From assembly GCA_026417655.1 (NCBI GenBank), contig JAOACS010000008.1, positions 78,634 through 142,633 of the forward strand: DNA of 64,000 nucleotides, read 5' to 3'. Below, piece by piece: positions 27,734-37,324 of the stretch (within the stretch, counting starts at the first letter, position 1; every line of letters begins with the position of its first letter). The DNA is from Syntrophobacterales bacterium. Its GTDB lineage: Bacteria; Desulfobacterota; Syntrophobacteria; Syntrophobacterales; Thermodesulforhabdaceae. Below the pieces are notes generated by a model. It did no database searches. It saw nothing but the letters and a program-made list of their open reading frames with translations, and was not told the DNA's origin. Position numbers and translations under genes: made by a program.

Positions 27734-28353
27734 CCGTTTAATCTCTCAAGAAGTAGTTTTTCTACACTCATACGAACTTCAGTCATTGATCTAGTGCCGT
27801 CGACAACAGTTATCCGATTACTGTATTTTTTCGCTAGCTCGAGATAGCCTTCCCTTACAAGCTCAATAAATTCCTTTTGCTCCCATCTGGTTCTTACATG
27901 TTCACGATTTCGGAGCCTTTCCCAGGCTACATCGGGGGAACAGTCTAAAAGTATTGTCCAGTCTGGGGTAAACCCATCGGTTATTAAATTGTAGATGGCC
28001 TCCAACTTTTCAATATCTAACCCCTGACCATAGCCCTGGTAAGCAATAGTGGCATCCTGAAAGCGATCAAGAAGGACCCACCTTCCGCTACGGATGGCAG
28101 GATAGATATTTCTATAAAGGTTTTCTACCCTTACAGCGTAAAATAGTAGTGCATCCGTCCATGGATAGGAGGCTTCATGGAAGTTTTGAAGTAAAAACTC
28201 CCTTAGCACTTCACCAAGCTTTGTCGAGCCGGGTTCACGTAAAAGCACTGTATTTAGGCCAAAGCCTTCTAGATGGCTCTTTAACCACTCCGCCAATGAG
28301 GATTTTCCGGATCCGTCTATCCCTTCTAAGCTAATGACCCGAGGCTTACTCAT
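27682..28353 (-). CDS. tmk: Thymidylate kinase
   Basis: 223 residues. P-loop GIDGSGKSSLAEWL, the DRF motif in LLDRFQDATIAYQGYGQGL, split as LLDRFQDATIAYQG, and a lid region with RLRNREHVRTRWEQ. It phosphorylates dTMP to dTDP. REPGSTKLGEVLREFLL replaces the common REPGGT with REPGST. It overlaps the upstream HD-domain gene by 8 bases and holB by 52, so this part of the operon is unusually compact. Confidence 0.94.
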   Translation of the reverse strand: MSKPRVISLEGIDGSGKSSLAEWLKSHLEGFGLNTVLLREPGSTKLGEVLREFLLQNFHEASYPWTDALLFYAVRVENLYRNIYPAIRSGRWVLLDRFQDATIAYQGYGQGLDIEKLEAIYNLITDGFTPDWTILLDCSPDVAWERLRNREHVRTRWEQKEFIELVREGYLELAKKYSNRITVVDGTRSMTEVRMSVEKLLLERLNGWGIRIPKEARTGPSQY

Positions 28354-29416
28354 CTGGGCGTTCTATCCTCTGAAGGAGTTCGCCAAGAGTCTTTTGTCCT
28401 CTTATTAGGGGTTTTAATCTTATTGCCCCATCCTCTTCAGCTTTCTCCGTTTCGGGAGATGCAAGGAAGAAGCGTCTTGAATAGAAATTCTGGTAGGGTG
28501 TCCATCTTTCTTCTTGACTAAATTCTTCGTAGATTTGGTTGAGGCTTGCCATCTTTGCATCCAAATTATCCGCTAGATGTAAAGCCATCGCCTCACGCGT
28601 CATGGGAAGTTGGACAGCCCCCGTCTCAATTTCCCCATGATGGCTTAAAATCATATGCTTCAGTATCATAATCGTGTCGGAAGGAAGGGGCGAAGATGGG
28701 GGGACGAGCTCATCTATAATTTGGACTCCAAGCACCGAATGGCCTATAAGCCTACCTTCATCGGTGTAGTCCAATTTCCAGTCGTAGCGATATTCCCTGA
28801 TCTTCCCTATGTCGTGGAAAAGAGCTCCCGTAAGAAGGGTTGGTCTATCGAGAAAGGGGTATAGGCTACATAGGAGACTACAAAGTTTTACTACGCCTAG
28901 GGTATGTTCCAGAAGGCCACCAATGTAGGCGTGGTGGATCTTAACCGCTCCAGGAGCCCTTTTGAAGGCTTCAATGAAGGTTTTATTGTTAAAGAAGGAT
29001 TCTAGAATAGCCTTGAACACGCTGGAAAAAGCTGGTTTAAGGATTTTTTGTAGTTCTCTGAGTAACTTTTCAGGATCCTTTTCGGAAGAGGGCACGAAAT
29101 CCGACGGGTTGATATACCTAGTTTCTACCGGCTGGATCGTCTCTATTATGATTTGAATTGTGTTGTTAAAAGTTTCCGCTCGTCCCGACACGGATACTAC
29201 ACCATCGTCGGGAACACTATCAAAGGGGATTTTGGAATCGTCCCAGATTTTCGCCTTTATGGATCCTGTCTTGTCAAGGAGTGTGAGGTGAAGGTATGAG
29301 TCACCTTGCTTTGTGGTAAGACGTTTTTTTTCGCCCACCACAAATATTGAGTTTATCAATATGGGTTTATCCTCAATTCTTCGAGTTATTTCATCGACGA
29401 ATAGGTTTTTTTTCAT
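28346..29416 (-). CDS. YhaM-like 3'-5' exoribonuclease (OB fold plus HD domain)
   Basis: 356 residues from ATG 29416, which has AGAGGGG 9 bases upstream; a GTG at 29467 extends the frame but has no ribosome site. Residues 15-105 form an OB-fold nucleic-acid domain (YLHLTLLDKTGSIKAKIWDD), and 150-310 an HD hydrolase with HHAYIGGLLEHTLGV, GALFHDIGKIREY, ILSHHGE and LHLADNLDAK as metal ligands. This is the architecture of YhaM, a Mn-dependent exonuclease of B. subtilis. Exact substrate is inferred. It leads the tmk-holB-ricT-metG run. Confidence 0.85.
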   Translation of the reverse strand: MKKNLFVDEITRRIEDKPILINSIFVVGEKKRLTTKQGDSYLHLTLLDKTGSIKAKIWDDSKIPFDSVPDDGVVSVSGRAETFNNTIQIIIETIQPVETRYINPSDFVPSSEKDPEKLLRELQKILKPAFSSVFKAILESFFNNKTFIEAFKRAPGAVKIHHAYIGGLLEHTLGVVKLCSLLCSLYPFLDRPTLLTGALFHDIGKIREYRYDWKLDYTDEGRLIGHSVLGVQIIDELVPPSSPLPSDTIMILKHMILSHHGEIETGAVQLPMTREAMALHLADNLDAKMASLNQIYEEFSQEERWTPYQNFYSRRFFLASPETEKAEEDGAIRLKPLIRGQKTLGELLQRIERPDE

Positions 29417-29605
29417 AAAATGTAACCCCTCTAGGCCTAAAACCTTTATTATAATTCCTTCCCCCACGATTCTATTAACACAAGTAGCGATTCTCGGAAA
29501 CCGTTATGGATAAAATACTGGACAATTGTGAAGAAAAACAGCATGATTTTTACTGTTTTTGGCTTTGGAAAGATCTAGAGGGGTTATTTGCTGGGATTTT
29601 GGAGT

Positions 29606-30163
29606 ATGCCTATAAGACCGTGGCGCCTTGTATCGACAAAGTCTGAAAAGAAGTGGGGGCTTTTTCAGGTGAGGGTTGATGAAGTGGTAATGCCCTCCAC
29701 AGGACGTTGTTACAGCGTTTATGCATTAGATTTTGCTCCTTGGGCAAACATCATCGCTATCACTCCTGATGATCAGGTAGTGCTTGTAAGGCAGTATCGA
29801 CATGGGATAAGGGAGATCACTCTAGAACTTCCTGGGGGAGTTATCGATGGGCGTATTAACCCTGAGGTGGGAGCCCGGAGAGAACTATTGGAAGAGACGG
29901 GTTACGACGCCCAATCCTGGGAACTCGTGGGAAGGCTTCATCCTAACCCGGCTATTCAAACGAATGTATGTTACACCTTTTTGGCAAGGAATGCCTATCC
30001 CGCTACCCAACAGCATCTCGATGAACTTGAGGAAATAGAGGTGGTTTTAAAGCCTATCCGTGAGATACCAAGGCTCCTAAAGGAAGGCGTTATTTCCCAT
30101 GCCCTGATAGTAGCAGCCTTTGGTATTTTTTTTCTAAGATATCCAGAGTATTGGAGAGCATGA
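29606..30163 (+). CDS. Nudix hydrolase, ADP-ribose pyrophosphatase-like
   Basis: 185 residues from ATG 29606; a TTG at 29588 sits closer to AGAGGGG and is also possible. The Nudix box is GGVIDGRINPEVGARRELLEETGY, quoted as GGVIDGRINP and ARRELLEETGY: the catalytic REUxEE half is intact, but the first box Glu (GxxxxxE) is Ile. QVVLVRQYRHGIRE and LELPGG are typical of ADP-ribose or nucleoside-diphosphate-sugar pyrophosphatases. It stands alone, divergent from the HD gene, and ends at a strong terminator. Confidence 0.85.
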   Translation: MPIRPWRLVSTKSEKKWGLFQVRVDEVVMPSTGRCYSVYALDFAPWANIIAITPDDQVVLVRQYRHGIREITLELPGGVIDGRINPEVGARRELLEETGYDAQSWELVGRLHPNPAIQTNVCYTFLARNAYPATQQHLDELEEIEVVLKPIREIPRLLKEGVISHALIVAAFGIFFLRYPEYWRA

Positions 30164-30212
30164 ATTTGTATCAAAGAAGGATAAAAAGCGGATTTTTCGG
30201 TTAAAGTTATTC

Positions 30213-30240
30213 GGGGCGAGCAAAGGCTCGCCCCCCTTCT
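30213..30240 (+). terminator. Strong hairpin between Nudix and icd genes
   Basis: A 9-bp GC-rich perfect stem, GGGGCGAGC (30213-30221) and GCTCGCCCC (30226-30234), with an AAAG loop, followed by CCTTCT. It sits between two convergent genes. The T tract is poor, so it may act mainly as a 3'-end-protecting structure or a factor-assisted terminator. Confidence 0.65.
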
Positions 30241-30262
30241 AGGATAATTAAACCCTTAAATT

Positions 30263-31495
30263 CTATCCCATCATTTCTACTATTATTTCGCCAAATCTAG
30301 AACAAGAGACCTCCTTGGCTCCTTCCATCTGTCGGGCAAGATCATAGGTTACTTGCTTAGATTGTATGGCCTTCTCCAAAGCTCCTTCTATAAGATCGGC
30401 CTCCTCTTTCCATCCCATATAACGAAGCATCATAGCCCCAGAAAGAATTAAAGAGCTGGGATTGACCTTGTCTAGTCCGGCATATTTGGGAGCAGTGCCA
30501 TGGGTTGCTTCAAAGAGGGCGCAACAGTCCCCAATATTAGCACCTGGAGCCATGCCTAATCCTCCCACCTGTGCAGCAAGGGCATCGGAAAGGTAGTCAC
30601 CATTGAGATTTGGAGTGGCGATAACCGAATATTCTTCGGGTCTAAGAAGCACCTGTTGAAACATGGCGTCGGCGATGCGGTCTTTTATAACGATTTTACC
30701 TTCTGGAGTCCTACCTCCGTAGGTTTTCCAGAGCTCATCCTCTGTAATGGTTTTATCGCCAAAGGTGGAACTTGCTAGTTCATATCCCCAGTTTCTAAAG
30801 GCTCCTTCAGTGTACTTCATTATGTTTCCTTTGTGCACCAATGTTACCGATGGGAGATTATTTTCTATGGCATATTCTATGGCTTTTTTGACAAGTCTTG
30901 CAGTTCCATGGCGGCTTATTGGCTTAACTCCAATACCTGCATCTTCCGGTATGTGAATCGAGAATGCATCCTTTAGGAAGGAGGCCACCTTCTTTGCCTC
31001 TTCCGATCCCGCGGGCCATTCTATTCCGGCGTAGACATCTTCGGTATTTTCCCGAAAGATTACCATATTGACCTTTTCGGGATTTCTCATAGGGGAGGGA
31101 ACCCCCTTTATGTATTTAACAGGTCTTACACAGGCATAAAGGTCAAGAACCTGCCGAAGGGTTACATTGACGCTTCTAAAACCTCCCCCTACAGGTGTTG
31201 TGAGAGGTCCTTTTATGGCCACAACGAGGGAACGGATCCCATCTATGGTCTGACTTGGAAGCCAGCTTCCCGTTTCCCTGTAAGCCTTTTCTCCTGCGAG
31301 GAGTTCCTGCCAATAAATTTTTCTCCTTCCACCGGAGGCTTTTTCTACGGCGGCGTCAATAACCATTCGTGTAGCTCGCCAGATATCGGGTCCGGTCCCA
31401 TCACCCTCGATAAATCCAACTATCGGGTAATCCGGCACAATAAGACCATCCTGTGAAACTTCAATTTTTTGAGATTCCTTTCCTGATTGAATCAT
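30263..31495 (-). CDS. icd: Isocitrate dehydrogenase (NADP+)
   Basis: 410 residues, E. coli-type length. It decarboxylates isocitrate to 2-oxoglutarate. Seen: [29 protein letters not shown] with the Ser that is the phosphorylation and substrate-binding site in E. coli, [14 protein letters not shown], and [17 protein letters not shown] with the NADP-binding region. AGGAGGATAG precedes the ATG. 25 bases separate it from the diadenylate cyclase gene upstream on the same strand. It may serve glutamate synthesis or a complete citrate cycle; the window does not decide. Confidence 0.95.
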   Translation of the reverse strand: MIQSGKESQKIEVSQDGLIVPDYPIVGFIEGDGTGPDIWRATRMVIDAAVEKASGGRRKIYWQELLAGEKAYRETGSWLPSQTIDGIRSLVVAIKGPLTTPVGGGFRSVNVTLRQVLDLYACVRPVKYIKGVPSPMRNPEKVNMVIFRENTEDVYAGIEWPAGSEEAKKVASFLKDAFSIHIPEDAGIGVKPISRHGTARLVKKAIEYAIENNLPSVTLVHKGNIMKYTEGAFRNWGYELASSTFGDKTITEDELWKTYGGRTPEGKIVIKDRIADAMFQQVLLRPEEYSVIATPNLNGDYLSDALAAQVGGLGMAPGANIGDCCALFEATHGTAPKYAGLDKVNPSSLILSGAMMLRYMGWKEEADLIEGALEKAIQSKQVTYDLARQMEGAKEVSCSRFGEIIVEMMG

Positions 31496-31520
31496 TACTT
31501 CTATCCTCCTTTGTGAATCT

Positions 31521-32978
31521 TTAGGGTGAAACGATCTCCATTGTTCTGCGATCCTTAACCGTGTATTCTACTACAACCCTATCGGAATAGTTCGGCGCCA
31601 ATTTGATAGATGGTGGCATTATAATTACCGGCACTGAAGTGCTCCCAGAGCCGCGAATATCTTCAAGGGATACAGGAGCTGTATATAGGGTGTTTAAATT
31701 ACTGAGAATAGATTTTCCGCCAACAACAATGAGCTTAGAGGGTGATACCTTTACTTCGGTTATGATAAGCCTATCATCTAGGTGTCCTTTCCAATCAACC
31801 TGAATGCTGACCTCTTTGGAGGTAAGAGTATCCAAAATCACCTCGACAAAGCTTGGCTCTACACGATTTATGAGTATACCCGGAGGAATAAAAATGTTTT
31901 CCTGGGTTATGGGGATAAGGTTTTTCCCTTCGGAGGCCTTTCTTAGATCAATTCTGACTTCTATCTGCTGGGGCTTTATAGACTTCATGAGAGCACTTGA
32001 TCCCGCTAGGTTAAGGGTAACCTTAGGGGGATTGACCTCTATGATTTCATAATTCACCGGTCTATTTAAAAATTCTATAGGAACTTCAACTGACATGACA
32101 ACATCTTTACTTCTCGTAAAAGAAAACCATGCACCGGAAATAATCACGAAGGATGCAAGGGCTGCGAAGGCCGTTTGTAAATTAGTTCTGTTCCACCACT
32201 TGGTCCGTTTTTCCGGTATAGGATTTACGTGTTCACGGATAGTTTTATGGAGAACTTCTGGATCTGAGACGGCCCCTATTGAGCCGTTCTTAGCTATAGA
32301 CACTCGCCCCCTCTCTTCAGAAACTACTATAACGAGGGCATCACTCCTTTCAGCTAGCCCTAGGGCAGCTCTATGACGTGTGCCATAGAAGGTAGGAAGA
32401 TCTGATCTCTGAGAAAGAGGAAGCAGCACGGCTACCTCCTTAATCTCATCACCATCTATTATGATAGCCCCATCATGGACAGGATTATTAGGCCAAAATA
32501 TACTTATTATCATCTCCTGAGAGACTTTACCGTGCCAGGGTATACCACCATGGACAAGTTCTGAAATGTCTTCCCTTCCGGGAATTACAATTATTGCTCC
32601 AATCCGTTTTTTGCCCATTTGCATAACGGTGTCTGTAATAACCTGAGCAGGAGTGTAGCTCTGCTTAGATACACCTCCCCAGAGAAAACTTCTAAGATTT
32701 TGCACCTGTAGAGCTAAACGGAGTTCATTTCTAAATACAACGATAATTATGATAGCAGCAAGGGCTATAACAGCCTGAAGGATCCAACTAGTTATGACAA
32801 GCCCTAGGGAAGTAGCGATTTTTTGAAATACCCATAGAATGCCGATCCCAATTATTACCCTGAAGGCATTGGTGTGTCGAAAGAGGATATAGACTCTAAA
32901 CAGGATGTAGCTGTTTATTAAAACATCCAAGACATCTTGCCATCTTACTGTCTTAAGAAATGGTATAAGAGATTTCAT
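31521..32978 (-). CDS. cdaA: Diadenylate cyclase CdaA fused to YbbR (CdaR-like) domains
   Basis: 485 residues. Residues 1-85 hold three membrane helices, 105-250 the DisA_N cyclase domain with the catalytic DGA (169-171) and RHR (201-203) motifs in [11 protein letters not shown] and [14 protein letters not shown] fourth membrane helix at about 268-287 leads to an extracytoplasmic part of about 195 residues with two YbbR repeats ([22 protein letters not shown]). In Firmicutes CdaA and its regulator CdaR are separate proteins from adjacent genes; here both are one chain. It makes c-di-AMP from two ATP. No glmM follows. The ribosome site is weak. Confidence 0.9.
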   Translation of the reverse strand: MKSLIPFLKTVRWQDVLDVLINSYILFRVYILFRHTNAFRVIIGIGILWVFQKIATSLGLVITSWILQAVIALAAIIIIVVFRNELRLALQVQNLRSFLWGGVSKQSYTPAQVITDTVMQMGKKRIGAIIVIPGREDISELVHGGIPWHGKVSQEMIISIFWPNNPVHDGAIIIDGDEIKEVAVLLPLSQRSDLPTFYGTRHRAALGLAERSDALVIVVSEERGRVSIAKNGSIGAVSDPEVLHKTIREHVNPIPEKRTKWWNRTNLQTAFAALASFVIISGAWFSFTRSKDVVMSVEVPIEFLNRPVNYEIIEVNPPKVTLNLAGSSALMKSIKPQQIEVRIDLRKASEGKNLIPITQENIFIPPGILINRVEPSFVEVILDTLTSKEVSIQVDWKGHLDDRLIITEVKVSPSKLIVVGGKSILSNLNTLYTAPVSLEDIRGSGSTSVPVIIMPPSIKLAPNYSDRVVVEYTVKDRRTMEIVSP

Positions 32979-32985
32979 TGTGTTA

Positions 32986-33447
32986 CTATTCCGTTATGCT
33001 AAATCTAAGAACACCATATACTCGACCCGTTTCGTCGACTACCTCAACCTGCCATGGACCCTTATCGGCCTCTCTAAGCTGTATTGAACTGTAAGTTGCC
33101 CATCTAGGGGGTTGAAGCCTAAGCCTAATTTGAGTGGTAAGTTCACCCCGGTGATACCATCTGTGATAAATGATGCGGGGTGCGGTTATGTTTTCAAAAA
33201 GAGTATAGCAAAAAGCCTGCTTCCTTTCCACAGAAAGGACTACCGTTGGACGTTCGCAGTGGCCGTTTCTAACTGATTCGCAAATAAGGCCAGTCTTCAT
33301 GAAGGGCAAATTATCCTCCGAGGTTGTTTCCTGAATCTGTTGGGGAGCTTCGTCTCCAGTTTGGGCAAAGGCGATGAAGGAGTAAATCAAGGAAAGACCT
33401 ATTAAGAATATTTTAAGTCCTTGAAGGAAGCAAGCTTTTGTCTCCAT
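32986..33447 (-). CDS. Exported DUF2914 protein
   Basis: 153 residues. An N-terminal signal peptide (basic start, hydrophobic about 10-28, cleavage near FAQTG) leads to a domain of about 95 residues resembling DUF2914: TAPRIIYHRWYHRGE, RWATYSSIQLRE, and the closing GPWQVEVVDETGRVYGVLRFSI, quoted in parts as GPWQVEVVDETGRV and LRFSI. Function of DUF2914 is not known. It is 7 bases upstream of the cyclase gene, so an envelope role linked to c-di-AMP sensing is possible but speculative. Confidence 0.72.
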   Translation of the reverse strand: METKACFLQGLKIFLIGLSLIYSFIAFAQTGDEAPQQIQETTSEDNLPFMKTGLICESVRNGHCERPTVVLSVERKQAFCYTLFENITAPRIIYHRWYHRGELTTQIRLRLQPPRWATYSSIQLREADKGPWQVEVVDETGRVYGVLRFSITE

Positions 33448-33552
33448 GTCCCATCTCCTGTCCTCTAAAGTGGATTATGATAAACCTACTCAGAGCCAGG
33501 ATTATAATGTTTAGGTTGATTACTTGAAAGTGTCATTTTATGATTTGAGAAG

Positions 33553-33638
33553 ATGTTTAAACATATCAAAATGTTATGCAATCGGACCTAATAATGGGTT
33601 CTTTATTACTTTGACAAATTGATGACTTCCAATATATA
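33553..33638 (+). promoter_or_regulatory. Promoter and upstream palindrome of the metal ABC operon
   Basis: TTGACA (33611-33616) followed by 16 bases and TATATA (33633-33638), or 18 bases and TATATT, is a good sigma-70 promoter pointing at the ABC transporter genes. A perfect 12-base palindrome ATGTTTAAACAT lies at 33553-33564, about 47 bases upstream of the -35, and could bind a metalloregulator. No convincing Fur box or cobalamin riboswitch was seen in this 264-base gap. Confidence 0.45.
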
Positions 33639-33711
33639 TTAAAAAAAACGCTTTGCAAGAAGCAAGGCAAGAGAGCCACGAAGGTCTAAGTATTTAGGAA
33701 GGGGTGAATTC

Positions 33712-34785
33712 GTGGCATTTTTTTATTTTGAAAGAGGTTCCTTAGGGGTACAGGATAATGGTCTCTTAGATAAGAGGTCATCGTCGCTACGTTTCAAAAG
33801 ATATGTTAGGTCGAAAAGGCGGCTTATTCTGTTATTATGCTTCTTAGGAAGCTTAGTTATTTTGGTGTCACTTTCGGTAGGTGCCTATCGCATACCCTAT
33901 GGGGAATTGATAGAAGCTCTTTTGGGTATGTCTTCAGGAAAGCAAGCGATTCTTGTATGGAACATTCGCCTTCCACGCACTGTAGCATCTCTTGTGGTAG
34001 GAGCCGGCCTTGCCCTTGCTGGTCTTACCCTTCAGTCACTTCTTAGAAATCCCTTAGCATCCCCCTCAACTCTGGGAATTAGCCAGGGAGCTGCCTTTGG
34101 GGCGGCGGTCTCCGTTGTGGTTTTCAAGTTAAAATATCTTTCAATAACTATATTTGCTTTTGGGGGTTCCTTCCTTGCCACCATAATTATATTGTTTTTG
34201 GGAAAGCTAAAGCGGCTTACACCGGAGTCTATAATACTTTCTGGAGTTGCCCTTTCTTCCCTTTTTTCGGCGGCTACAGTTCTTATCCAGTATATTGCAA
34301 ACGAAACTGAGCTTGCAACGATAGTTTTTTGGACCTTCGGTGATGTTTCTCGGTCTAATTGGCAGGAGATTGGGGTAACCGCTTTTGCAGTTTTTATCGC
34401 CCTAGGCTTTGTGTATTTTCGCTCCTGGGATTTTATGGCGATTGAATCCGGTGAGGAATCGGCCAAAGGTTTAGGAGTCTCTGTAGAACGATTAAGATGG
34501 CAAGGAATGGCTCTGGTGGCAATTGTTTCTTCCGTAGCTACAGCCTTTCACGGGGTTATAGCCTTTGTTGGTTTGATAGCTCCCCATGCAGCAAGACGGC
34601 TCTTCGGGTCAAATTATTCCCTTCTTGTTCCTGCTACATCCCTCCTGGGAGCCCTTCTACTCCTTGGAGCTGACACAGCTGGAAGGGCCATTATAGGATC
34701 GGGCGGGCTTCCTGTAGGAGTTATCACATCCTTTATGGGAGCACCTCTTTTTCTCTATCTTTTGATGAGAGGTTATAGGAGATGA
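33712..34785 (+). CDS. FecCD-family ABC transporter permease
   Basis: 357 residues. A soluble N-terminal stretch of about 35 residues precedes nine or ten membrane helices. Family hallmarks are RLPRTVASLVVGAGLALAG, LQSLLRNPLASPSTLGISQGA split as RNPLASPSTLGIS, and HGVIAFVGLIAPHAAR, the coupling-helix region that contacts the ATPase. The class imports siderophores, heme, cobalamin and some oxyanion or metallophore complexes. Start GTG 33712 has GGAAGGGG upstream. It overlaps the ATPase gene by 4 bases. Confidence 0.92.
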   Translation: MAFFYFERGSLGVQDNGLLDKRSSSLRFKRYVRSKRRLILLLCFLGSLVILVSLSVGAYRIPYGELIEALLGMSSGKQAILVWNIRLPRTVASLVVGAGLALAGLTLQSLLRNPLASPSTLGISQGAAFGAAVSVVVFKLKYLSITIFAFGGSFLATIIILFLGKLKRLTPESIILSGVALSSLFSAATVLIQYIANETELATIVFWTFGDVSRSNWQEIGVTAFAVFIALGFVYFRSWDFMAIESGEESAKGLGVSVERLRWQGMALVAIVSSVATAFHGVIAFVGLIAPHAARRLFGSNYSLLVPATSLLGALLLLGADTAGRAIIGSGGLPVGVITSFMGAPLFLYLLMRGYRR

Positions 34786-35627
34786 TTATCAAGGTTGAAG
34801 ACATTTATTTCAAATACCCTTCGGGAGGAACTGTTCTTAATGGTATTAGCTTTGAGATCAAAAAGGGTGAGTGTGTGGCTCTACTTGGCGTAAATGGTGC
34901 TGGGAAATCAACTCTACTTAAATGCATAAATGCTATACTTTCTCCATATAAGGGAGTGGTTTACATTAACGGCGAAGGTATATCTTCTTGGGGACGAAGA
35001 CGTATAGCTCAACACATCGCCTATGTTCCTCAGAGATCTCAGGACTCGGATTTAACAGTATTTGAGATGATAGCCCTTGGTAGAAAGCCTTATATAGACT
35101 GGGCTCTAAGTGAAGAGGACTACCAGATTATCGACGATGTAATAACCAGTCTTGGTTTGCAAAATTTTACTTTGAAAAGAGTAAGCGAACTTAGTGGGGG
35201 AGAGTTTCAAAAGGTAATGATAGGACGAGCCCTTGCTCAAACGCCCGATGTGTTTCTTATGGATGAACCGACTAACCATCTCGATATAAAAAATCAACTC
35301 GATGTAATGAGAACTATCCGTAAAATAACCAAGAGTAGAATCCCCTCGGTTGCAACTATTGTTTGTCTTCACGATATAAATCTTGCCCTACGGTTTGCGG
35401 ATAGGTTGCTTTTTTTAAAGGATGGCCTCATCTGGTCTATTGTTACACCTGAGGAGCTAGATCCTAAAATTGTCTTTAATGTCTATGGTGTTCCTGTGAG
35501 TATAGTTAAGTCTAAAGGCTACAACGTGGTAGTACCAGTCGACGAGGAGCATTATAATGAAGAAAGGAATTATCCTGCCCATACTTTGCGTAGCCATTAT
35601 TTCCGTGGGACTGGACCTCGCCCATAG
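34782..35627 (+). CDS. ABC transporter ATPase of the FecE/BtuD class
   Basis: 281 residues. Walker A is GVNGAGKSTLL, the signature LSGGEFQKVMIGRALAQ, Walker B VFLMDEPTNHLD and the switch His in CLHDINLA. It powers the FecCD permease encoded just upstream (ATGA overlap). The last 24 residues overlap the start of the binding-protein gene by 71 bases and are not conserved in the family, so the C-terminal tail is probably a by-product of the overlap. Confidence 0.93.
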   Translation: MIIKVEDIYFKYPSGGTVLNGISFEIKKGECVALLGVNGAGKSTLLKCINAILSPYKGVVYINGEGISSWGRRRIAQHIAYVPQRSQDSDLTVFEMIALGRKPYIDWALSEEDYQIIDDVITSLGLQNFTLKRVSELSGGEFQKVMIGRALAQTPDVFLMDEPTNHLDIKNQLDVMRTIRKITKSRIPSVATIVCLHDINLALRFADRLLFLKDGLIWSIVTPEELDPKIVFNVYGVPVSIVKSKGYNVVVPVDEEHYNEERNYPAHTLRSHYFRGTGPRP

Positions 35628-36663
35628 CGAGACGGAAGATAAGATAGGGGCCATTGATGGTGTTGGAAGAAAGGTCGAAGTTAGTAAGGGCGGGGTAAAA
35701 AGGCTTATATGCCTTGGTCCTGGTTCGCTAAGGCTTATAAGCTATCTTGGTGTGGTAGATCGAGTTGTAGGGGTAGAAGATCTAGAAAAACGGTTTACTG
35801 GGGGAAGACCCTACCGGCTAGCTTATCCAGAACTTGCTAATCTTCCTTCCATAGGACCGGGAGGACCTGAAAGTATAAATAGAAAACCCAATATGGAGGC
35901 GATCTTAGCCGTTTCTCCGGACATAATTTTTGTTACCTATATGGATGCATCCCTTGCCGACGAGGTTCAGCGGCTTCTTAGTATTCCGGTTTTTGTTATT
36001 TCCTATGGCCGCTTCGCTACCTTTGATAATTCAATCTACAATTCTTTAAAGTCTGCAGGTAAAATTCTGGGTATGGAGAGGAGAGCAGAAGAAATAATTG
36101 AGTTTATCGAAAGTGTGAAGAGAGACCTGAATGGCCGCACAATAGATATACCCATCGATAAAAAACCAAGAGTCTATGTTGGTGGAATCGGTTATAGAGG
36201 ATCCCACGGGATTGAAAGCACAGAACAGCACTATTTACCTCTTGAGTGGACAAACTCTATAAACTTAGCGAACGAAATAGAAGCGAAAATAGGCTCTCAT
36301 GTCTTCAGTGATAAGGAAACAATTCTTAAACTGAATCCCGACGTTATTTTTATTGACGGAGGAGGACTTGAATTGGTTCGTCGGGATTACCAGAAAAGAC
36401 CGGATTTTTATAAAAACCTTAAGGCAGTTCAAGATGGCGCCATCTATGTCCTTTTCCCCTTTAATTTTTACGCTACCAATGTGGAAACTGTGCTGATTGA
36501 TGCCTACGTTGTAGGAAAAATCCTTTACCCCGATAGGTTCAAGGATATAGACCTGGAATCAAAGGCCAAAGAGATTTATAGATTCTTTTTGGGAAAGGAT
36601 GTCTATGGTGCCATGAAGGAACTTTATGGGGAGCCGGGAAGAAAGATAGATTTTGAAAAATAG
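35557..36663 (+). CDS. Periplasmic substrate-binding protein of the FecCD-type transporter
   Basis: 368 residues. A signal peptide (MKKGIILPILCVAIIS, cleavage near AHSET) precedes two Rossmann-like lobes of the type III (FepB/BtuF) fold joined by a long helix: KRLICLGPGSLRLISYLGVVDRVVGV, quoted in part as LICLGPGSLRLISYLG, then SPDIIFVTYMD, and the C-terminal LNPDVIFIDGGG. No lipobox Cys was seen. Clusters of this kind next to fmdE occur in anaerobes and are suspected to move tungsten, molybdenum or iron chelates; the ligand here is unknown. Confidence 0.88.
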   Translation: MKKGIILPILCVAIISVGLDLAHSETEDKIGAIDGVGRKVEVSKGGVKRLICLGPGSLRLISYLGVVDRVVGVEDLEKRFTGGRPYRLAYPELANLPSIGPGGPESINRKPNMEAILAVSPDIIFVTYMDASLADEVQRLLSIPVFVISYGRFATFDNSIYNSLKSAGKILGMERRAEEIIEFIESVKRDLNGRTIDIPIDKKPRVYVGGIGYRGSHGIESTEQHYLPLEWTNSINLANEIEAKIGSHVFSDKETILKLNPDVIFIDGGGLELVRRDYQKRPDFYKNLKAVQDGAIYVLFPFNFYATNVETVLIDAYVVGKILYPDRFKDIDLESKAKEIYRFFLGKDVYGAMKELYGEPGRKIDFEK

Positions 36664-36680
36664 TATTCATGGAGGTAGCC

Positions 36681-37298
36681 ATGGACCGTGAAGAACTAAG
36701 AAAATACGATAGACTGGAAGAGTGTGTTGCCTTTCATGGGCATATATGTCCTGGTTTGGTGATTGGTTACAGGGCATCCAAGCTAGGAATGGAAAAACTA
36801 AATGAAGTAAGGGCAGAGGACGAAGAGCTTGTCGCTATTGTGGAAAATGATGCCTGTTTTGTGGACGCTGTCCAAGTATTGACAGGGTGCACCTTTGGTA
36901 AAGGGAATCTGATTTACAAGGATTACGGTAAGATGGCCATGACTCTTGCAAGCAGAAGGACGGGAAAGGGCTTCAGGATAATTTTAAAGGAGAGAAGCTT
37001 TAGATCTAGTGACCATAAGGAGCATTTTGAACTTATTCATAAGGTGATAAACGACCAAGCCACGGATGAGGAGAAAAGGCGATTTTGGAAACTTCATGAG
37101 GAACGTAGTAGACGACTTCTTGAGACCAAAACCGAGGAGCTTTTCGATGTGAAGGAATCCGATATAGAGCTTCCTCCCAAGGCCCGTATTTTTCCATCGG
37201 AGCCCTGCGCTGTGTGTGGAGAGGCAACAATGAAGACAAAAATGGTAGAAGTAGAGGGGAGGTTGATTTGTAAAGCCTGTTTAGAAGCGAGTAAGTAG
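36681..37298 (+). CDS. FmdE-family protein with C-terminal zinc ribbon
   Basis: 205 residues from ATG 36681 behind GGAGG; an in-frame ATG at 36669 overlaps the ribosome site. FmdE signature: CVAFHGHICPGLVIGYRAS and ENDACFVDAVQVLTGCTFGKGN, split as NDACFVDAVQVLTGCTFG. A zinc ribbon closes the protein (CAVCGEAT and CKAC). FmdE was named from the formylmethanofuran dehydrogenase operon of methanogens, and relatives accompany molybdenum or tungsten enzymes and metal transporters, but no activity is proven. It is 17 bases after the binding-protein gene and ends the operon. Confidence 0.88.
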   Translation: MDREELRKYDRLEECVAFHGHICPGLVIGYRASKLGMEKLNEVRAEDEELVAIVENDACFVDAVQVLTGCTFGKGNLIYKDYGKMAMTLASRRTGKGFRIILKERSFRSSDHKEHFELIHKVINDQATDEEKRRFWKLHEERSRRLLETKTEELFDVKESDIELPPKARIFPSEPCAVCGEATMKTKMVEVEGRLICKACLEASK

Positions 37299-37324
37299 AA
37301 AACTCTTGGCTATGACTAGTTTTT

